Source: Methylocystaceae bacterium
Lineage (GTDB): Bacteria > Pseudomonadota > Alphaproteobacteria > Rhodospirillales > Terasakiellaceae
Assembly: GCA_013373205.1 (NCBI GenBank)
Contig: JABXIG010000020.1
Span: forward strand, 62,001-126,000
Direction of reading: 5' to 3'
Length of the DNA stretch: 64,000 nucleotides
The notes beneath the pieces are model-generated. The model saw nothing but the letters and a program-made list of their open reading frames with translations, searched no databases and was not told where the DNA came from. Within the stretch, counting starts at the first letter, position 1. Every line of letters starts with the position of its first letter. The position numbers and the translations under genes were made by a program. Below are positions 1 through 9,577 of the stretch, piece after piece.

Positions 1-1
1 T

Positions 2-499
2 GAGACATGGTACGCCGGCCAACAAGGACATTTTGGACTTCGTTTTTATCGTCTGCGAGATGAAAACAACATGGTCATTGCCACAGCCCTGTCTACTTTT
101 GCCCTGTTTGACCTGGAAACACGCACCATGGCGGACTGGCCGGAGTTTATTAGCGCGCGTATGCCGGAAAGTGGCCCCAAGCCGATCGACTTTGAACGCC
201 GGATCATTGATAAACCATTTATCGGCATCCCCCAGCCCAGCATCAAACCGAGACTAGGCGACATTGACCTTTATAATCATGTCAACAATACCCGCTTGAT
301 CGAATGGGCCTTAACCTCAGCAGCCGAAGGATGCAGACATCCCTTTCAACCGCGTGCCATCGATATTGTCTTTCGCCATGAATGTCGTCTGAACGACCGT
401 GTCGAAGCCGAAGTTCAACAACTCAACACCAAAGAAAGCCTCGTTCTTTTGACCAATAATGAAGATAAAGAACTGATCCGCGCCCACATCACCCGCTAA
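2..499 (+). CDS. Acyl-ACP thioesterase (3' part only)
   Basis: The open frame runs from base 2 with no start codon, so the gene begins outside the window; the first in-frame ATG (71) is internal. The visible part starts ETWYAGQQGHFGLR and continues as a thioesterase strand pattern, followed by a second hotdog repeat with the motif DLYNHVNNTRLIEW, which is the Asn-His region of FatA/Fat-type acyl-ACP thioesterases. Enzymes of this family hydrolyse fatty acyl-ACP in the cytoplasm and release free fatty acids. The stop is 12 bases before pepN on the same strand, so the two may be cotranscribed. A 4-hydroxybenzoyl-CoA-like thioesterase is the alternative, but the double hotdog arrangement favours the acyl-ACP family. 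Confidence 0.75.
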   Translation, partial: ETWYAGQQGHFGLRFYRLRDENNMVIATALSTFALFDLETRTMADWPEFISARMPESGPKPIDFERRIIDKPFIGIPQPSIKPRLGDIDLYNHVNNTRLIEWALTSAAEGCRHPFQPRAIDIVFRHECRLNDRVEAEVQQLNTKESLVLLTNNEDKELIRAHITR

Positions 500-511
500 A
501 GGCCCAAATTT

Positions 512-3091
512 ATGAAAACAGAACTGCCCCAAACCATTCGCCTTGCTGATTATCAAGCCCCGGATTTTCAAGTCGACCATATTGATCTGGTCTTCGATCT
601 GGAACCGGATGCCACGCGGGTAATTTCATCGGCGCAATATTATCAGGTGGGGGAAGGTTCAGACCTTGTGCTGGATGGCGAAGACCTCACACTGTTGAAT
701 ATTGCCCTTGATGGACGCACTCTTTCTGAAAACGATTACACCATCAATGGTGACAAACTGACCTTAACAGATCTGCCAGAACGCTTTGAGCTGGTGGTGG
801 AAAGTGAGATCGACCCCAAAGGCAACACGCAACTGTCCGGCCTGTATCAAACCAGCGGAAACTACTGCACCCAATGTGAAGCACAAGGTTTTCGCCGTAT
901 CACCTATTTTCAGGACCGCCCGGATGTGATGACCCGTTTTACCGTGACCATCGTTGCAGATAAAGACACCTGCCCAGTCATGCTATCCAACGGTAATTTA
1001 ATTGAACAAAATGATCTGGAAGATGGCAAGCATGTTTGCGTGTGGGAAGACCCGTTTCCCAAACCAAGCTATCTCTTTGCCCTGGTTGCAGGGAACTTGG
1101 CTTGCGTTGAAGATACCTTTATTACCCAAAGTGGTCGTTCAGTCGATCTGCGCATTTTTGTTGAACAAGGCAATGAAGATCGCTGCGATTGGGCAATGGA
1201 AAGCTTGAAAGCCTCCATGAAATGGGATGAAGAGCGTTTCGGGCTGGAATATGATCTCGATCTTTATAACATCATCGCCGTCAGTGACTTCAACATGGGC
1301 GCGATGGAGAATAAATCGCTCAATGTCTTTAATACAAAATTTGTGCTGGCAAAATCCGACACAGCCACCGATCAAGACTACGCCGGGATCGAAGCGGTCA
1401 TTGCACACGAATATTTCCACAACTGGACGGGCAACCGGGTCACCTGCAGGGACTGGTTCCAACTTTCCTTAAAAGAAGGTCTCACCGTCTTTCGCGATCA
1501 GGAGTTCTCGTCGGACATGCGCTCACGCGCCACAGAACGAATTTCCAACGTCAAAATCCTGCGTGCCGCACAATTCCCTGAAGATGCCGGGCCGCTTGCC
1601 CATCCCGTACGCCCGGATCAATATATCGCCATTGATAATTTCTACACTGCGACCGTTTATAATAAGGGTTCCGAAGTGATCAGAATGATGCATACGCTTT
1701 TAGGCGAAGAAAAGTTCCAAAAAGGCATGCAGCTTTATTTTGAACGCCATGATGGCCAAGCCGTCACCTGTGATGATTTTGCCGCCGCCATGATGGATGC
1801 GTCCGGCATCGATCTGACACAATTTAAACTGTGGTATTCCCAAGCAGGCACACCCGAAGTCCGTGCAAGCTGGGACTTTGATGCCTCTAACAAACAATTT
1901 AAGCTGACCTTAAATCAAAAGCTGGCCCCCACACCGGGACAGGATGCAAAAGAAGTGATGCATATGCCAATCTCTGTTGGCTTGATCGCCCCGGATGGGA
2001 AAGAAGTCTGCGCAGATGTGCTATCACTCACCCAAGAAAGCCAGACCTTTACTTTCGATAACATCGATCAGGCCCCGGTTGTTTCCCTAAATCGTGGTTT
2101 TTCTGCTCCGATCAAATTAAAAGCGACCTATAGCCAAGATGACCTTGCCTTCCTCATTGCCCATGATGGTGATGAATTTGCCCGCTGGGAAGCCTTACAA
2201 ACCTATGGCAGTCAGTTGTTGTTGGATATGATTTCCGGCACGGTTAGCGAAGATGCGCGCTTTATTGATGGACTGCGTGCCATCCTGAAAGATGACACCC
2301 TCGATAAAGACTTCATCGCACTTTGTCTGCAACTCCCCAGCGAAAGCTATCTGGCTGACCAGATGGAAGTTGTCGATGTTGTTGCCATTCATCGGGCCCG
2401 CGAAACTTTGCGCAAGCAGATCGCAGAAAAGCTAAACGACGATTTGTCTGCAACATTCCGTGATTTGCGCAGCGATGGTGTCTATAGCCCGGATGCCACA
2501 TCATCAGGGATGCGCGCGTTGAAAAACATCTGTCTTGCCTATCTGGGGGAACTGAATGATCCAGCATGCACAGGCCTGATTAGCGCCCAATACCACAACG
2601 CCAATAACATGACAGACCGCATGGCAGCCTTAAGCATTCTTGCCAATAAGGAAGGGCCAAGTCGTCAGGATGTGCTGGATGACTTCTACAAACGTTATCA
2701 TAATGACCCACTTGTGGTGGATAAATGGCTTAGCGTGCAGGCCATGTCCAGCCTGCCTGATACGTTAGATCAGGTCAAAGCATTGATGGATCACGAAGCC
2801 TTTTCCATGAAAAACCCGAACAAGGTACGTTCCCTGATCGGGGTCTTTGCCCATGCCAACCAGCTGAATTACCATCATGAAAGTGGCCAAGGGTATCAGT
2901 TCCATGCTGACTGCATTCTGGAGCTGGATAAGATTAACCCGCAAATCGCCGCACGCATGATCGCCCCCCTTGGCAAATGGCGTCGCTTTGATGAAGCGCG
3001 TCAAACGTTGATGAAAGAACAGCTTATTCGTATTTCAAAAACAGATGGATTATCCAAAGACACCTACGAAATGGCAACAAAGTCACTCTGA
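512..3091 (+). CDS. pepN: Aminopeptidase N (M1 family)
   Basis: Cytoplasmic zinc metallopeptidase that removes N-terminal residues from peptides during protein turnover. At 859 residues it has the usual bacterial PepN length. The exopeptidase signature GAMEN lies near residue 266 and the zinc site HEYFHNWTGN near residue 297 (HExxH, with the downstream Glu in LKEGLTVFRDQEF). The C-terminal half matches the all-helical domain of Escherichia coli-type PepN rather than the shorter ERAP-type enzymes. The gene starts at ATG 512 just after the thioesterase and converges on the BLUF gene. A short CTGCG/CGCAG stem follows the stop but has no T run. Confidence 0.95.
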   Translation: MKTELPQTIRLADYQAPDFQVDHIDLVFDLEPDATRVISSAQYYQVGEGSDLVLDGEDLTLLNIALDGRTLSENDYTINGDKLTLTDLPERFELVVESEIDPKGNTQLSGLYQTSGNYCTQCEAQGFRRITYFQDRPDVMTRFTVTIVADKDTCPVMLSNGNLIEQNDLEDGKHVCVWEDPFPKPSYLFALVAGNLACVEDTFITQSGRSVDLRIFVEQGNEDRCDWAMESLKASMKWDEERFGLEYDLDLYNIIAVSDFNMGAMENKSLNVFNTKFVLAKSDTATDQDYAGIEAVIAHEYFHNWTGNRVTCRDWFQLSLKEGLTVFRDQEFSSDMRSRATERISNVKILRAAQFPEDAGPLAHPVRPDQYIAIDNFYTATVYNKGSEVIRMMHTLLGEEKFQKGMQLYFERHDGQAVTCDDFAAAMMDASGIDLTQFKLWYSQAGTPEVRASWDFDASNKQFKLTLNQKLAPTPGQDAKEVMHMPISVGLIAPDGKEVCADVLSLTQESQTFTFDNIDQAPVVSLNRGFSAPIKLKATYSQDDLAFLIAHDGDEFARWEALQTYGSQLLLDMISGTVSEDARFIDGLRAILKDDTLDKDFIALCLQLPSESYLADQMEVVDVVAIHRARETLRKQIAEKLNDDLSATFRDLRSDGVYSPDATSSGMRALKNICLAYLGELNDPACTGLISAQYHNANNMTDRMAALSILANKEGPSRQDVLDDFYKRYHNDPLVVDKWLSVQAMSSLPDTLDQVKALMDHEAFSMKNPNKVRSLIGVFAHANQLNYHHESGQGYQFHADCILELDKINPQIAARMIAPLGKWRRFDEARQTLMKEQLIRISKTDGLSKDTYEMATKSL

Positions 3092-3126
3092 TACACTTTA
3101 TTCCTGCGTGAAAACCGCAGCTATAC

Positions 3127-3558
3127 TTAATTCAGGCACATTTGATGATTAAGCATTTTAATGCAGGATGTGATAAAACTGTCTTGAGTTTCCCAGGTAT
3201 CTGTCAGGCTGGCGAGGATTTCGCTATAGCTTGACAGACCTGTAAACCTTCGTGCATCCGGGTCTTGCAGAATTAAAAAACCCATAGACCATTTAGAGAA
3301 AGCCCGTTTTGTAATCTCGCTTCTGATCAAAATTTCTATATCATAATGACGATCATCTGCGATAATTTTTGCCAGCACCACATCAAGGATGCGATCTGTC
3401 CCTTCCAGAATTTGAATAAAGCTTTCCCCGGTATAGACCAGCACGCCAGTAATCTCTTCAGCCGCATTAAAGTCTCGACATGTCTGAATGATACGTTGCA
3501 GATCATCTTCCTTCAAATCAGCCCGTGCGACCGATGAATATGCCAATCGTGTCAGCAT
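3127..3558 (-). CDS. BLUF-domain blue-light photoreceptor
   Basis: Short flavin (FAD)-binding light sensor made of one BLUF domain and a C-terminal tail of about 45 residues. The photocycle residues are visible: Tyr in MLTRLAYSS, Asn in FNAAEEITGVL, Gln in FIQILEGT, and the Trp/Met pair in SKWSMGF. I place the start at ATG 3558, not the upstream ATG 3576, because GGGGAG lies five bases before 3558 and the BLUF fold begins exactly there (143 residues). There is no fused effector, so it resembles PixD/BlrB-type proteins that signal through a partner. No partner is identifiable among its neighbours. It converges on pepN. Confidence 0.9.
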   Translation of the reverse strand: MLTRLAYSSVARADLKEDDLQRIIQTCRDFNAAEEITGVLVYTGESFIQILEGTDRILDVVLAKIIADDRHYDIEILIRSEITKRAFSKWSMGFLILQDPDARRFTGLSSYSEILASLTDTWETQDSFITSCIKMLNHQMCLN

Positions 3559-3614
3559 GTATACTCCCCTGTTCATTCCGGAAAGCTTACATAATTTATG
3601 GTTTATTTACCAGA

Positions 3615-4775
3615 TTAAATATATGCACTTCTGGCTTTGATCACCTTATCCAGATAACGCTGACTTTCTGTCGGCATCTTAGACTTTAAGGTGTTATATA
3701 CTTTATCTGTACTACTCTTATTAATTATAAAAAAGGCTCGGGAACGGTTATTATGAAAACTTTTTAAGACATTGCCCGCCCCACCATTGTAGGCCGCGAT
3801 GACACAATAAAGCCGCTTGGTTGGATCTTTGACATCTACCAGATAACGGGTTTGCAAAATATTTAGGTACGCACATCCCATACGGATATTATTTTCAACA
3901 TTAAACAAATATTGCCGATCAGGTGTCCCTGCACGCCCATGGATCAACGGATAGGCATCACGTCCGGCTGTTGTCGGCACAATCTGCATCAGTCCATAGG
4001 CTGGCACCCAACTCACGGCATAGGGGTTGAAATTACTTTCGGTCTGGATGATGGCATAGACCAACGCACGATCAATCCCATATTGGCCCGCGTATCGATT
4101 CACAAGCGGGCTATAACGGTTTTTCCGAGTGGCCGCATGAACGCTGACCAATGGAAATTCCACAAAAGTTTTTAGCGCCGTTGTCTTGGCATCCAGCTTA
4201 ATGGTCTGGGTCTGTTTTTTTGTTTTAATCAAATAATCAGCAAACCGATTGGCCCGCCAGCTCCAACGTATGGCCTTGCCATCCTGATCTTTGACCTGAT
4301 TAAAAAGAAACGGTTCTCCCCCCAACTGCACCGACTTATCAGAAAACAAATCCACTTTTGTGGGGTCATCCGGTGACAGAACGGTTGTAACAATCGCTTC
4401 TTTTAAATGGGCGGGAACCAGCGTTTCCACCCGCACAATAGATTTGTCAAAATCAATAATTCCGCGCGATTTATAGTGATCGCTATATTTGACATAGACT
4501 TTTTTCTGCGGCGTTTCGGCATTTTCCTCGCCCCAGACTTCCACAACGTCGCCAAGGAATTTTTTAAGAAAATCATCAAGACGTTCAAAATCACGCACCA
4601 AAGATTTGGGGTTACGGGCCCAGCCAGAAGCCGTCGATGTTGCAACATTTTTAATCGCACCTGTCAGCGATCCCCCACGCGCAGCACTTTCCAGTGTGCT
4701 GATGATCTCACGACTAGAACAAGCGGTTAAGGCGGCGGGCAGACAGCCTGCCAAAAATGTACGTCTGGAAATCAT
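3615..4775 (-). CDS. MltC-like lytic murein transglycosylase lipoprotein
   Basis: Cleaves the glycan strands of peptidoglycan, leaving 1,6-anhydroMurNAc ends, and is probably anchored in the outer membrane. The N-terminus (SRRTFLAG, then LTAC) combines a twin-arginine-like motif with a lipobox, so the lipoprotein may be exported by Tat. Residues of about 40-200 match the MltC N-terminal domain (DUF3393). Residues of about 220-380 are a goose-lysozyme-like SLT domain with the ALVYAIIQTESNFNP catalytic Glu, then YGLMQIVP and AYNGGAGNV. The start overlaps the end of the MATE gene by four bases, so the two are translationally coupled. Length (386 residues) is close to MltC. Confidence 0.85.
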   Translation of the reverse strand: MISRRTFLAGCLPAALTACSSREIISTLESAARGGSLTGAIKNVATSTASGWARNPKSLVRDFERLDDFLKKFLGDVVEVWGEENAETPQKKVYVKYSDHYKSRGIIDFDKSIVRVETLVPAHLKEAIVTTVLSPDDPTKVDLFSDKSVQLGGEPFLFNQVKDQDGKAIRWSWRANRFADYLIKTKKQTQTIKLDAKTTALKTFVEFPLVSVHAATRKNRYSPLVNRYAGQYGIDRALVYAIIQTESNFNPYAVSWVPAYGLMQIVPTTAGRDAYPLIHGRAGTPDRQYLFNVENNIRMGCAYLNILQTRYLVDVKDPTKRLYCVIAAYNGGAGNVLKSFHNNRSRAFFIINKSSTDKVYNTLKSKMPTESQRYLDKVIKARSAYI

Positions 4776-6085
4776 GCAAAGGCCTTTTTTTCAATTGCGC
4801 GATAGTTCAAACCTAAGGTTATAGCGCGTAATCCCATAAAAAAGGTAAACGCCGCCCATAAACCGTGATTTCCAAATTGATCCATAAGAAAAAGGCTCAA
4901 CGGCACATAAAGAATCAAAGACACAATCATCATATTGCGCAGGGTTCGAGTTTCTGTCAGCCCAAAATAAATGCCATCCAGTTGATAACTCCAAACCGAC
5001 ACCACAGGAAGCATCACAGCCCATATCAGGTAGATTTCAGCCCTTTCTGTTACCACCAGAATATCGCTAAACAAAGAGATAACCCAATCGCCTGTGACAA
5101 AATAAAGAACAGCAAACCCCAAGGCAAAAACCCCTGACAGTTTTGTTGAGCTAATGACGGCTTCTTTGAAGGCTGTTCGGTCTTTCTTGCCCGCCCCATG
5201 GCCGCTTAGAACCTCAACCGCATGGGCAAACCCATCCAGCGCATAAGAGGTAAATTGCTGAAATTGCAATAAAATGGCATTGGCCGCCAGCGTCACATCC
5301 CCCAACTTTGCCCCTTGGGCTGTAAACCAGCCAAATGCCGTCAGCAAACAGATGGTGCGGATAAATAAATCCACATTCATGCCCATCACCTGTTTTAACC
5401 GCACCAGATTAAAGATAAGTGCGAACTGCCATCTGCCTGTCAGATGTTTCAAGTTGCGACGTAGAATAATCAGACCGATCAACAGACCGCAATATTGCGC
5501 AATCACTGTTGCCAGAGCGACCCCTTCCACCCCGTGTCCCAGCCCGATGACAAACCATAAATCCAACACCACATTGATGACATTGATGCTGACTTGCTGA
5601 ATCAACACACTGCGGGTGTCTTTATGGGCCAAAATCCAGCCCATCAGCACATAATTCATCAAGGCAGCCGGGGCCGACCAGATGCGGATATCGAAATAAA
5701 TTTCGGCCAAATGTTCCACGTCATCACTGGCCTCTAACAAAGATTTCGCAATCTCAAATAGAACGGACTGACTGATCCATAGAAACATCGCACCGCATAG
5801 GGCAATAAAAGCTGCGCGACCAAAAACTGCGCGCGCTTCATCACCATCGCCTCTGCCCATAGCTTGCGCGGCAAGCCCCGTCGTGGACAGTCTTAAAAAG
5901 CCGAATCCCCAATAAATATAATCAAAGATCAACCCCCCAATAGCAACCGCACCTAAATAAGCCGCTGTTTCCATATGTCCCATGACGGCAGCATCCACAG
6001 CCCCCAAAAGCGGGATCGTGATGTTGGACAGGATAATGGGAAAAGCTAAAGCCCAAACCTGTGCAAACGATTGCTTAGTCTTCAT
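4772..6085 (-). CDS. MATE family efflux transporter
   Basis: Inner-membrane multidrug or toxin extrusion antiporter driven by Na+ or H+. The protein has about 437 residues with roughly twelve hydrophobic segments in two homologous halves, beginning with the MATE-type stretch [20 protein letters not shown]. It looks closest to the DinF-like branch; the substrate cannot be read from sequence. A TTG at 6088 sits directly before ATG 6085 and either could start translation; I use the ATG. The 5' end overlaps msrB by 11 bases and the 3' end overlaps the transglycosylase gene by four, giving an msrB-MATE-mltC transcription unit. Confidence 0.9.
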   Translation of the reverse strand: MKTKQSFAQVWALAFPIILSNITIPLLGAVDAAVMGHMETAAYLGAVAIGGLIFDYIYWGFGFLRLSTTGLAAQAMGRGDGDEARAVFGRAAFIALCGAMFLWISQSVLFEIAKSLLEASDDVEHLAEIYFDIRIWSAPAALMNYVLMGWILAHKDTRSVLIQQVSINVINVVLDLWFVIGLGHGVEGVALATVIAQYCGLLIGLIILRRNLKHLTGRWQFALIFNLVRLKQVMGMNVDLFIRTICLLTAFGWFTAQGAKLGDVTLAANAILLQFQQFTSYALDGFAHAVEVLSGHGAGKKDRTAFKEAVISSTKLSGVFALGFAVLYFVTGDWVISLFSDILVVTERAEIYLIWAVMLPVVSVWSYQLDGIYFGLTETRTLRNMMIVSLILYVPLSLFLMDQFGNHGLWAAFTFFMGLRAITLGLNYRAIEKKAFA

Positions 6086-6470
6086 CAAGATTTAAAGACA
6101 AGGAATTGATGCAGTAACGCAGACCTGTTGGCTGTGGTCCATCCGGAAAAACGTGACCAAGGTGGCTTTGACAGGCTGCACAATGGACTTCTGTACGCAC
6201 CATCCCCAGACTTTCATCACGGGTTTCTTCCACATTTTCAGCGACCATCGGTTCATAAAAACTCGGCCAGCCACTGCCGGAATCATATTTGGTTTCTGAT
6301 CTAAATAATGGTGTACCGCATCCTTTGCAGGTATAGGTTCCCGGCGTTTTGGTGTCCCAATATTGTCCGGTAAAAGCGCGTTCTGTACCGTGACCGCGAC
6401 AGACATTATATTCTTGGGGGCTCAATTCTTCGCGCCATTGTTCATCGGTTTTTTCAATTTTGTCTGTCAT
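6075..6470 (-). CDS. msrB: Peptide-methionine (R)-S-oxide reductase
   Basis: Repairs oxidised methionine by reducing the R-sulfoxide epimer. The 131-residue protein has the complete SelR domain: two zinc CxxC pairs (CKGCG and CAACQ), the substrate-binding SGSGWPSF segment and the catalytic cysteine in RYCINSLSL. No signal peptide is visible, so it should act in the cytoplasm. It is the first gene of an overlapping minus-strand group with the MATE transporter and the transglycosylase. No msrA is present in the window. Confidence 0.95.
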   Translation of the reverse strand: MTDKIEKTDEQWREELSPQEYNVCRGHGTERAFTGQYWDTKTPGTYTCKGCGTPLFRSETKYDSGSGWPSFYEPMVAENVEETRDESLGMVRTEVHCAACQSHLGHVFPDGPQPTGLRYCINSLSLNLDED

Positions 6471-6528
6471 CCAAGGTCTCCATCAATCACTTTTCTTAAA
6501 AGGTAAGCCCTTTTAGCCATTTGGCAAG

Positions 6529-7563
6529 CTATTGATCGCGCCTTAAAAAGACGAAGTCCCCGCCCACATCATGCCCGGCAAAACGGATATTGGAATATTG
6601 TGGGGTCTGACGTGCATTCAGCAAGACCTGCTCGCGCACTTTGCCAAATAATTGTGTGCCATCCATCATATCCTTATTATCACGCAGACTTTTCAAAAAT
6701 GCATAGGCAAAAACCGAATGCTTGCCCCCGCCCTGATCGCTCACAGGTTCCAACGCCCCTGATGACAAGACCGTGCGCGATTTGCGCCCCACCAGTGTTT
6801 CGACATAACCTGCGGGGCGTTCTGTCAGCTTAAGTCCGCGCGTGCCGGATAAATCCTCGTCAGCAGAGCGTGTCAATGTGCCGGCATAACAACTATCAGC
6901 CACCACCATTACATGTTTGGCTTTCAATGCTTTTAACGTATCGGTCACGTCCGCGTTGGATACCCAGCGTGAACGTGTATTTTTATCCGCATCAACCGGC
7001 AGCCAATACCCCCGTTCACTTTCTTTATCCAGCCAGCCGTGCCCTGCATAATAAATCAAAAGGTTATCATCTTTTTTCAAAATTTTACGATATTCATCCA
7101 GCGCCGTAATAATCTGATCGCGACTGGCATTGATTAAACTGGTCACAGAAAAACCGTATGATCCCTTTAAGATTCGCCCAACCTCTCGCGCATCCCCCGT
7201 CGCTGTCCTTAGATTTGGCAGCTTTGGATAGAGATTATTGCCAATCACCAACGCATAATAACGTCCAAAGACCACCCCTTTTGCCTGAGCAAGCCCCGCA
7301 TTGCGCGTGATCAAGGGGACAGTGGGTCGACTGGGGGCCACAACGCTTTGGGGTTTCACGACGGGTTTGGGTTGAACTTTTTGCTGGACAGGTGCAGGTG
7401 CCGCTTTTGGGCGGGAGCTATAGGGCGTTTTGTGACTTACCCCTTCTTCGCAACCTTTGCCGCCATATTCACACCATAAATCCATAAAGCTTGTTTGTGC
7501 TTGGGCAGAAAGGGGCTGCAACAGGCAGAAGACAAACAAAAACGATATGATTTTCACAACCAC
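6529..7563 (-). CDS. Secreted caspase-fold (C14 family) protein
   Basis: Begins with a Sec signal peptide ending near AQAQ, followed by a Pro/Lys/Val-rich linker (residues of about 45-85) and a caspase/metacaspase p20-like domain. The His-Cys dyad is intact: His in LIYYAGHGW and Cys in VVADSCYAGTL. Bacterial proteins of this group are cysteine peptidases with Arg/Lys or Asp specificity, but the substrate here is unknown. The start is GTG 7563, with a second GTG two codons later. It lies 17 bases downstream of a lipoprotein gene on the same strand, suggesting joint expression at the envelope. There are no recognisable adaptor or repeat domains. Confidence 0.85.
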   Translation of the reverse strand: MVVKIISFLFVFCLLQPLSAQAQTSFMDLWCEYGGKGCEEGVSHKTPYSSRPKAAPAPVQQKVQPKPVVKPQSVVAPSRPTVPLITRNAGLAQAKGVVFGRYYALVIGNNLYPKLPNLRTATGDAREVGRILKGSYGFSVTSLINASRDQIITALDEYRKILKKDDNLLIYYAGHGWLDKESERGYWLPVDADKNTRSRWVSNADVTDTLKALKAKHVMVVADSCYAGTLTRSADEDLSGTRGLKLTERPAGYVETLVGRKSRTVLSSGALEPVSDQGGGKHSVFAYAFLKSLRDNKDMMDGTQLFGKVREQVLLNARQTPQYSNIRFAGHDVGGDFVFLRRDQ

Positions 7564-7580
7564 CTGCCCATATCCTCGCG

Positions 7581-8390
7581 TTATTCCTTGCCACCCAGCA
7601 ACTGTGTACGGCGTTTTTCAAATTCTTCACGGGTCAGACCATAGACCATGATCAGCTTATCCTTACCTGCATTCAACAAAGCGGTGCCATATGCCTGACT
7701 TTCCAATATACCTGCAATTTCAAAAGCCGCCGGACCTTTGATCCGGCCATCAAAACAATCCAGATAGGCACGTCCCTGTTTGCTGTTGGATTGAAGGGTA
7801 TATGTGCCTGTACAGACTTCTTTTCCCTGTGCGGTTAAGAAACGCAATGGCTGTTCGGACCCCGTGCGCCCGACTATATCAACATACCCATTAATCTCTT
7901 GTCGACCGCGATGGTCGTTCACAAGAGCAACAGCTGGTAGACGCCTGCGAAAGGGAAGTTCTTGCGGTGTAAAAAAGACCCGATCATTTACAGCGGCAAT
8001 CTTGCAGCCACAGGTTCGACCGATATGTTTGGAAAATGTCCGCATATAGGACAGGCACTTCAGAAGCACTTTGCGAACTGCTTTTACGGGAGTGGCGGAC
8101 TGCCAAGTGGAATAATAACGTGAACATTGTTCAGGATAACCAATGGCAATGGCTTTATGGCGCTGTTTTATAAGCCACTCTTGTGCCAATGTATTATCCG
8201 TAAAGAACTTGTATTGACGCATGTTAATAGGTTGTCCATCGCGCGGGTTATAGGATATCTGACGACTTAATCTTTCAACCTCATGGACGGAATAGACGGC
8301 TTCTTGATTTATATTATGATATTCCATCTGCGTCGTTTGACAGGCTTGTAACGTCATAAGCAGCCCGACAATAACTAACCCCTTAAGCAT
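7581..8390 (-). CDS. Lipoprotein of unknown function
   Basis: I do not recognise the family. The protein begins MLKGLVIVGLLMTLQAC, a clear lipoprotein signal with Cys17 as the lipidation site. ATG 8390 is preferred over ATG 8408 because AAAGGGA precedes it at good spacing. The mature part (about 250 residues) is basic and cysteine-containing, with a CGC pair and a segment, CTGTYTLQSNSKQGRAYLDCFDGR, split here as CTGTYTLQSN then SKQGRAYLDCF, that resembles short beta-rich modules seen in other envelope proteins. It precedes the caspase-fold gene by 17 bases and may work with it. Confidence 0.6.
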   Translation of the reverse strand: MLKGLVIVGLLMTLQACQTTQMEYHNINQEAVYSVHEVERLSRQISYNPRDGQPINMRQYKFFTDNTLAQEWLIKQRHKAIAIGYPEQCSRYYSTWQSATPVKAVRKVLLKCLSYMRTFSKHIGRTCGCKIAAVNDRVFFTPQELPFRRRLPAVALVNDHRGRQEINGYVDIVGRTGSEQPLRFLTAQGKEVCTGTYTLQSNSKQGRAYLDCFDGRIKGPAAFEIAGILESQAYGTALLNAGKDKLIMVYGLTREEFEKRRTQLLGGKE

Positions 8391-8468
8391 TGCTGTCCCT
8401 TTTCCCATTAAACATCAGCGCCTTTATATTTAGCAAAAATGCACCGATATACAATTTTAAAATGCATC

Positions 8469-9509
8469 CTAATGGGTTATGGCATGTTTAGCGACTTTTT
8501 TCATCAAGGTTGGCAGGGCATGGTCTTTTAAATCCTCCAGCTTGACCCAAATGCCATTAACCGGCGGATTGCGGCTGACCCGCCCGACCAACACCGTCAA
8601 TTCCAGATGAAAATGGGTAAAGGTATGTTTGACGATGCCCTCTTTTTTCTTCCACAAGGCATCCAGTGGTGCTTCACGCAAGGCATTTGCCTGTGACACT
8701 TCTTCTTGTCGCCATGTACTTGACGGAAATTCCATCATTCCGCCCAACAAGCCTTTTTCTGGGCGTTTGCGCAATAAAACCGACCCATCCTGACGTGCAA
8801 TCCAAAACAGATAAGCTTTACGCGTCGGTTTAGGTTTTTTCGCTTCTTTTTTTGGATAATCCGTTGGTTCACCTTCAAGTCGGGCAACGCAGCCTTTCAT
8901 CCAAGGACAAATCCCACAAGCGGCTTTTTTCGGGGTGCAGATCGTCGCGCCCAAATCCATCATAGCTTGGGCAAAATCACCCGCACGCGTGGTTGGCGTT
9001 AAAGTTTGTGCCAATTCTGCCAATTGTTTTTTGGCTTTAGGTAAAGTTTCTTCGACCATAAACAGGCGTGACACCACCCGTTCCACATTCCCATCCACAG
9101 GCGTTGCTTTTAGCCCAAAAGCAATAGAGGCAATCGCCGCTGCCGTATAAGGCCCAATGCCGGGCAACTCCAACAGTCGTTTTTCACTTTCGGGAAAACG
9201 TCCGTTATGATCGCGGGTCACGACCTGTGCGCATTTATGCAGGTTTCGCGCGCGCGCATAATAACCAAGACCTTGCCATGCATGCAGAACTTCATCCAGA
9301 TCAGCACCTGCCAAATCTTGCACGCTCGGCCATTTTTTCAGAAAAGCTTTATAATAGGATTTCACGGTCACAACTGTGGTTTGTTGCAACATGATCTCGC
9401 TCATCCACACCTTATAGGGATCAGCCTTTTCCCCCGGTGCCATACGCCATGGCAGATCGCGTCTGTCACGATCATACCAGTCCAATAATTGTTCAGCGCG
9501 TGTTGACAT
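8469..9509 (-). CDS. mutY: A/G-specific adenine glycosylase
   Basis: DNA repair glycosylase that removes adenine mispaired with 8-oxoguanine. The helix-hairpin-helix domain carries the catalytic Glu in KVWMSEIMLQQTT (Glu38) and the Asp in TPVDGNVERV. The 4Fe-4S cluster ligands follow the MutY spacing C-x6-C-x2-C-x5-C in CTPKKAACGICPWMKGC. The C-terminal third (from about residue 230) is the Nudix-like domain that recognises 8-oxoG. It diverges from the DciA-like gene, an arrangement common in alphaproteobacteria. Confidence 0.96.
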   Translation of the reverse strand: MSTRAEQLLDWYDRDRRDLPWRMAPGEKADPYKVWMSEIMLQQTTVVTVKSYYKAFLKKWPSVQDLAGADLDEVLHAWQGLGYYARARNLHKCAQVVTRDHNGRFPESEKRLLELPGIGPYTAAAIASIAFGLKATPVDGNVERVVSRLFMVEETLPKAKKQLAELAQTLTPTTRAGDFAQAMMDLGATICTPKKAACGICPWMKGCVARLEGEPTDYPKKEAKKPKPTRKAYLFWIARQDGSVLLRKRPEKGLLGGMMEFPSSTWRQEEVSQANALREAPLDALWKKKEGIVKHTFTHFHLELTVLVGRVSRNPPVNGIWVKLEDLKDHALPTLMKKVAKHAITH

Positions 9510-9577
9510 AAACTTACCTAGTGTTTTTTATCTGCACTAGGAGTATGCTTGGCGCGCAAAGAATACAAGGCCCTTTC

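Noticed and set aside
3103-3119. Hairpin after pepN as a terminator
   Set aside because: The stem is five pairs with no T run, too weak to call.
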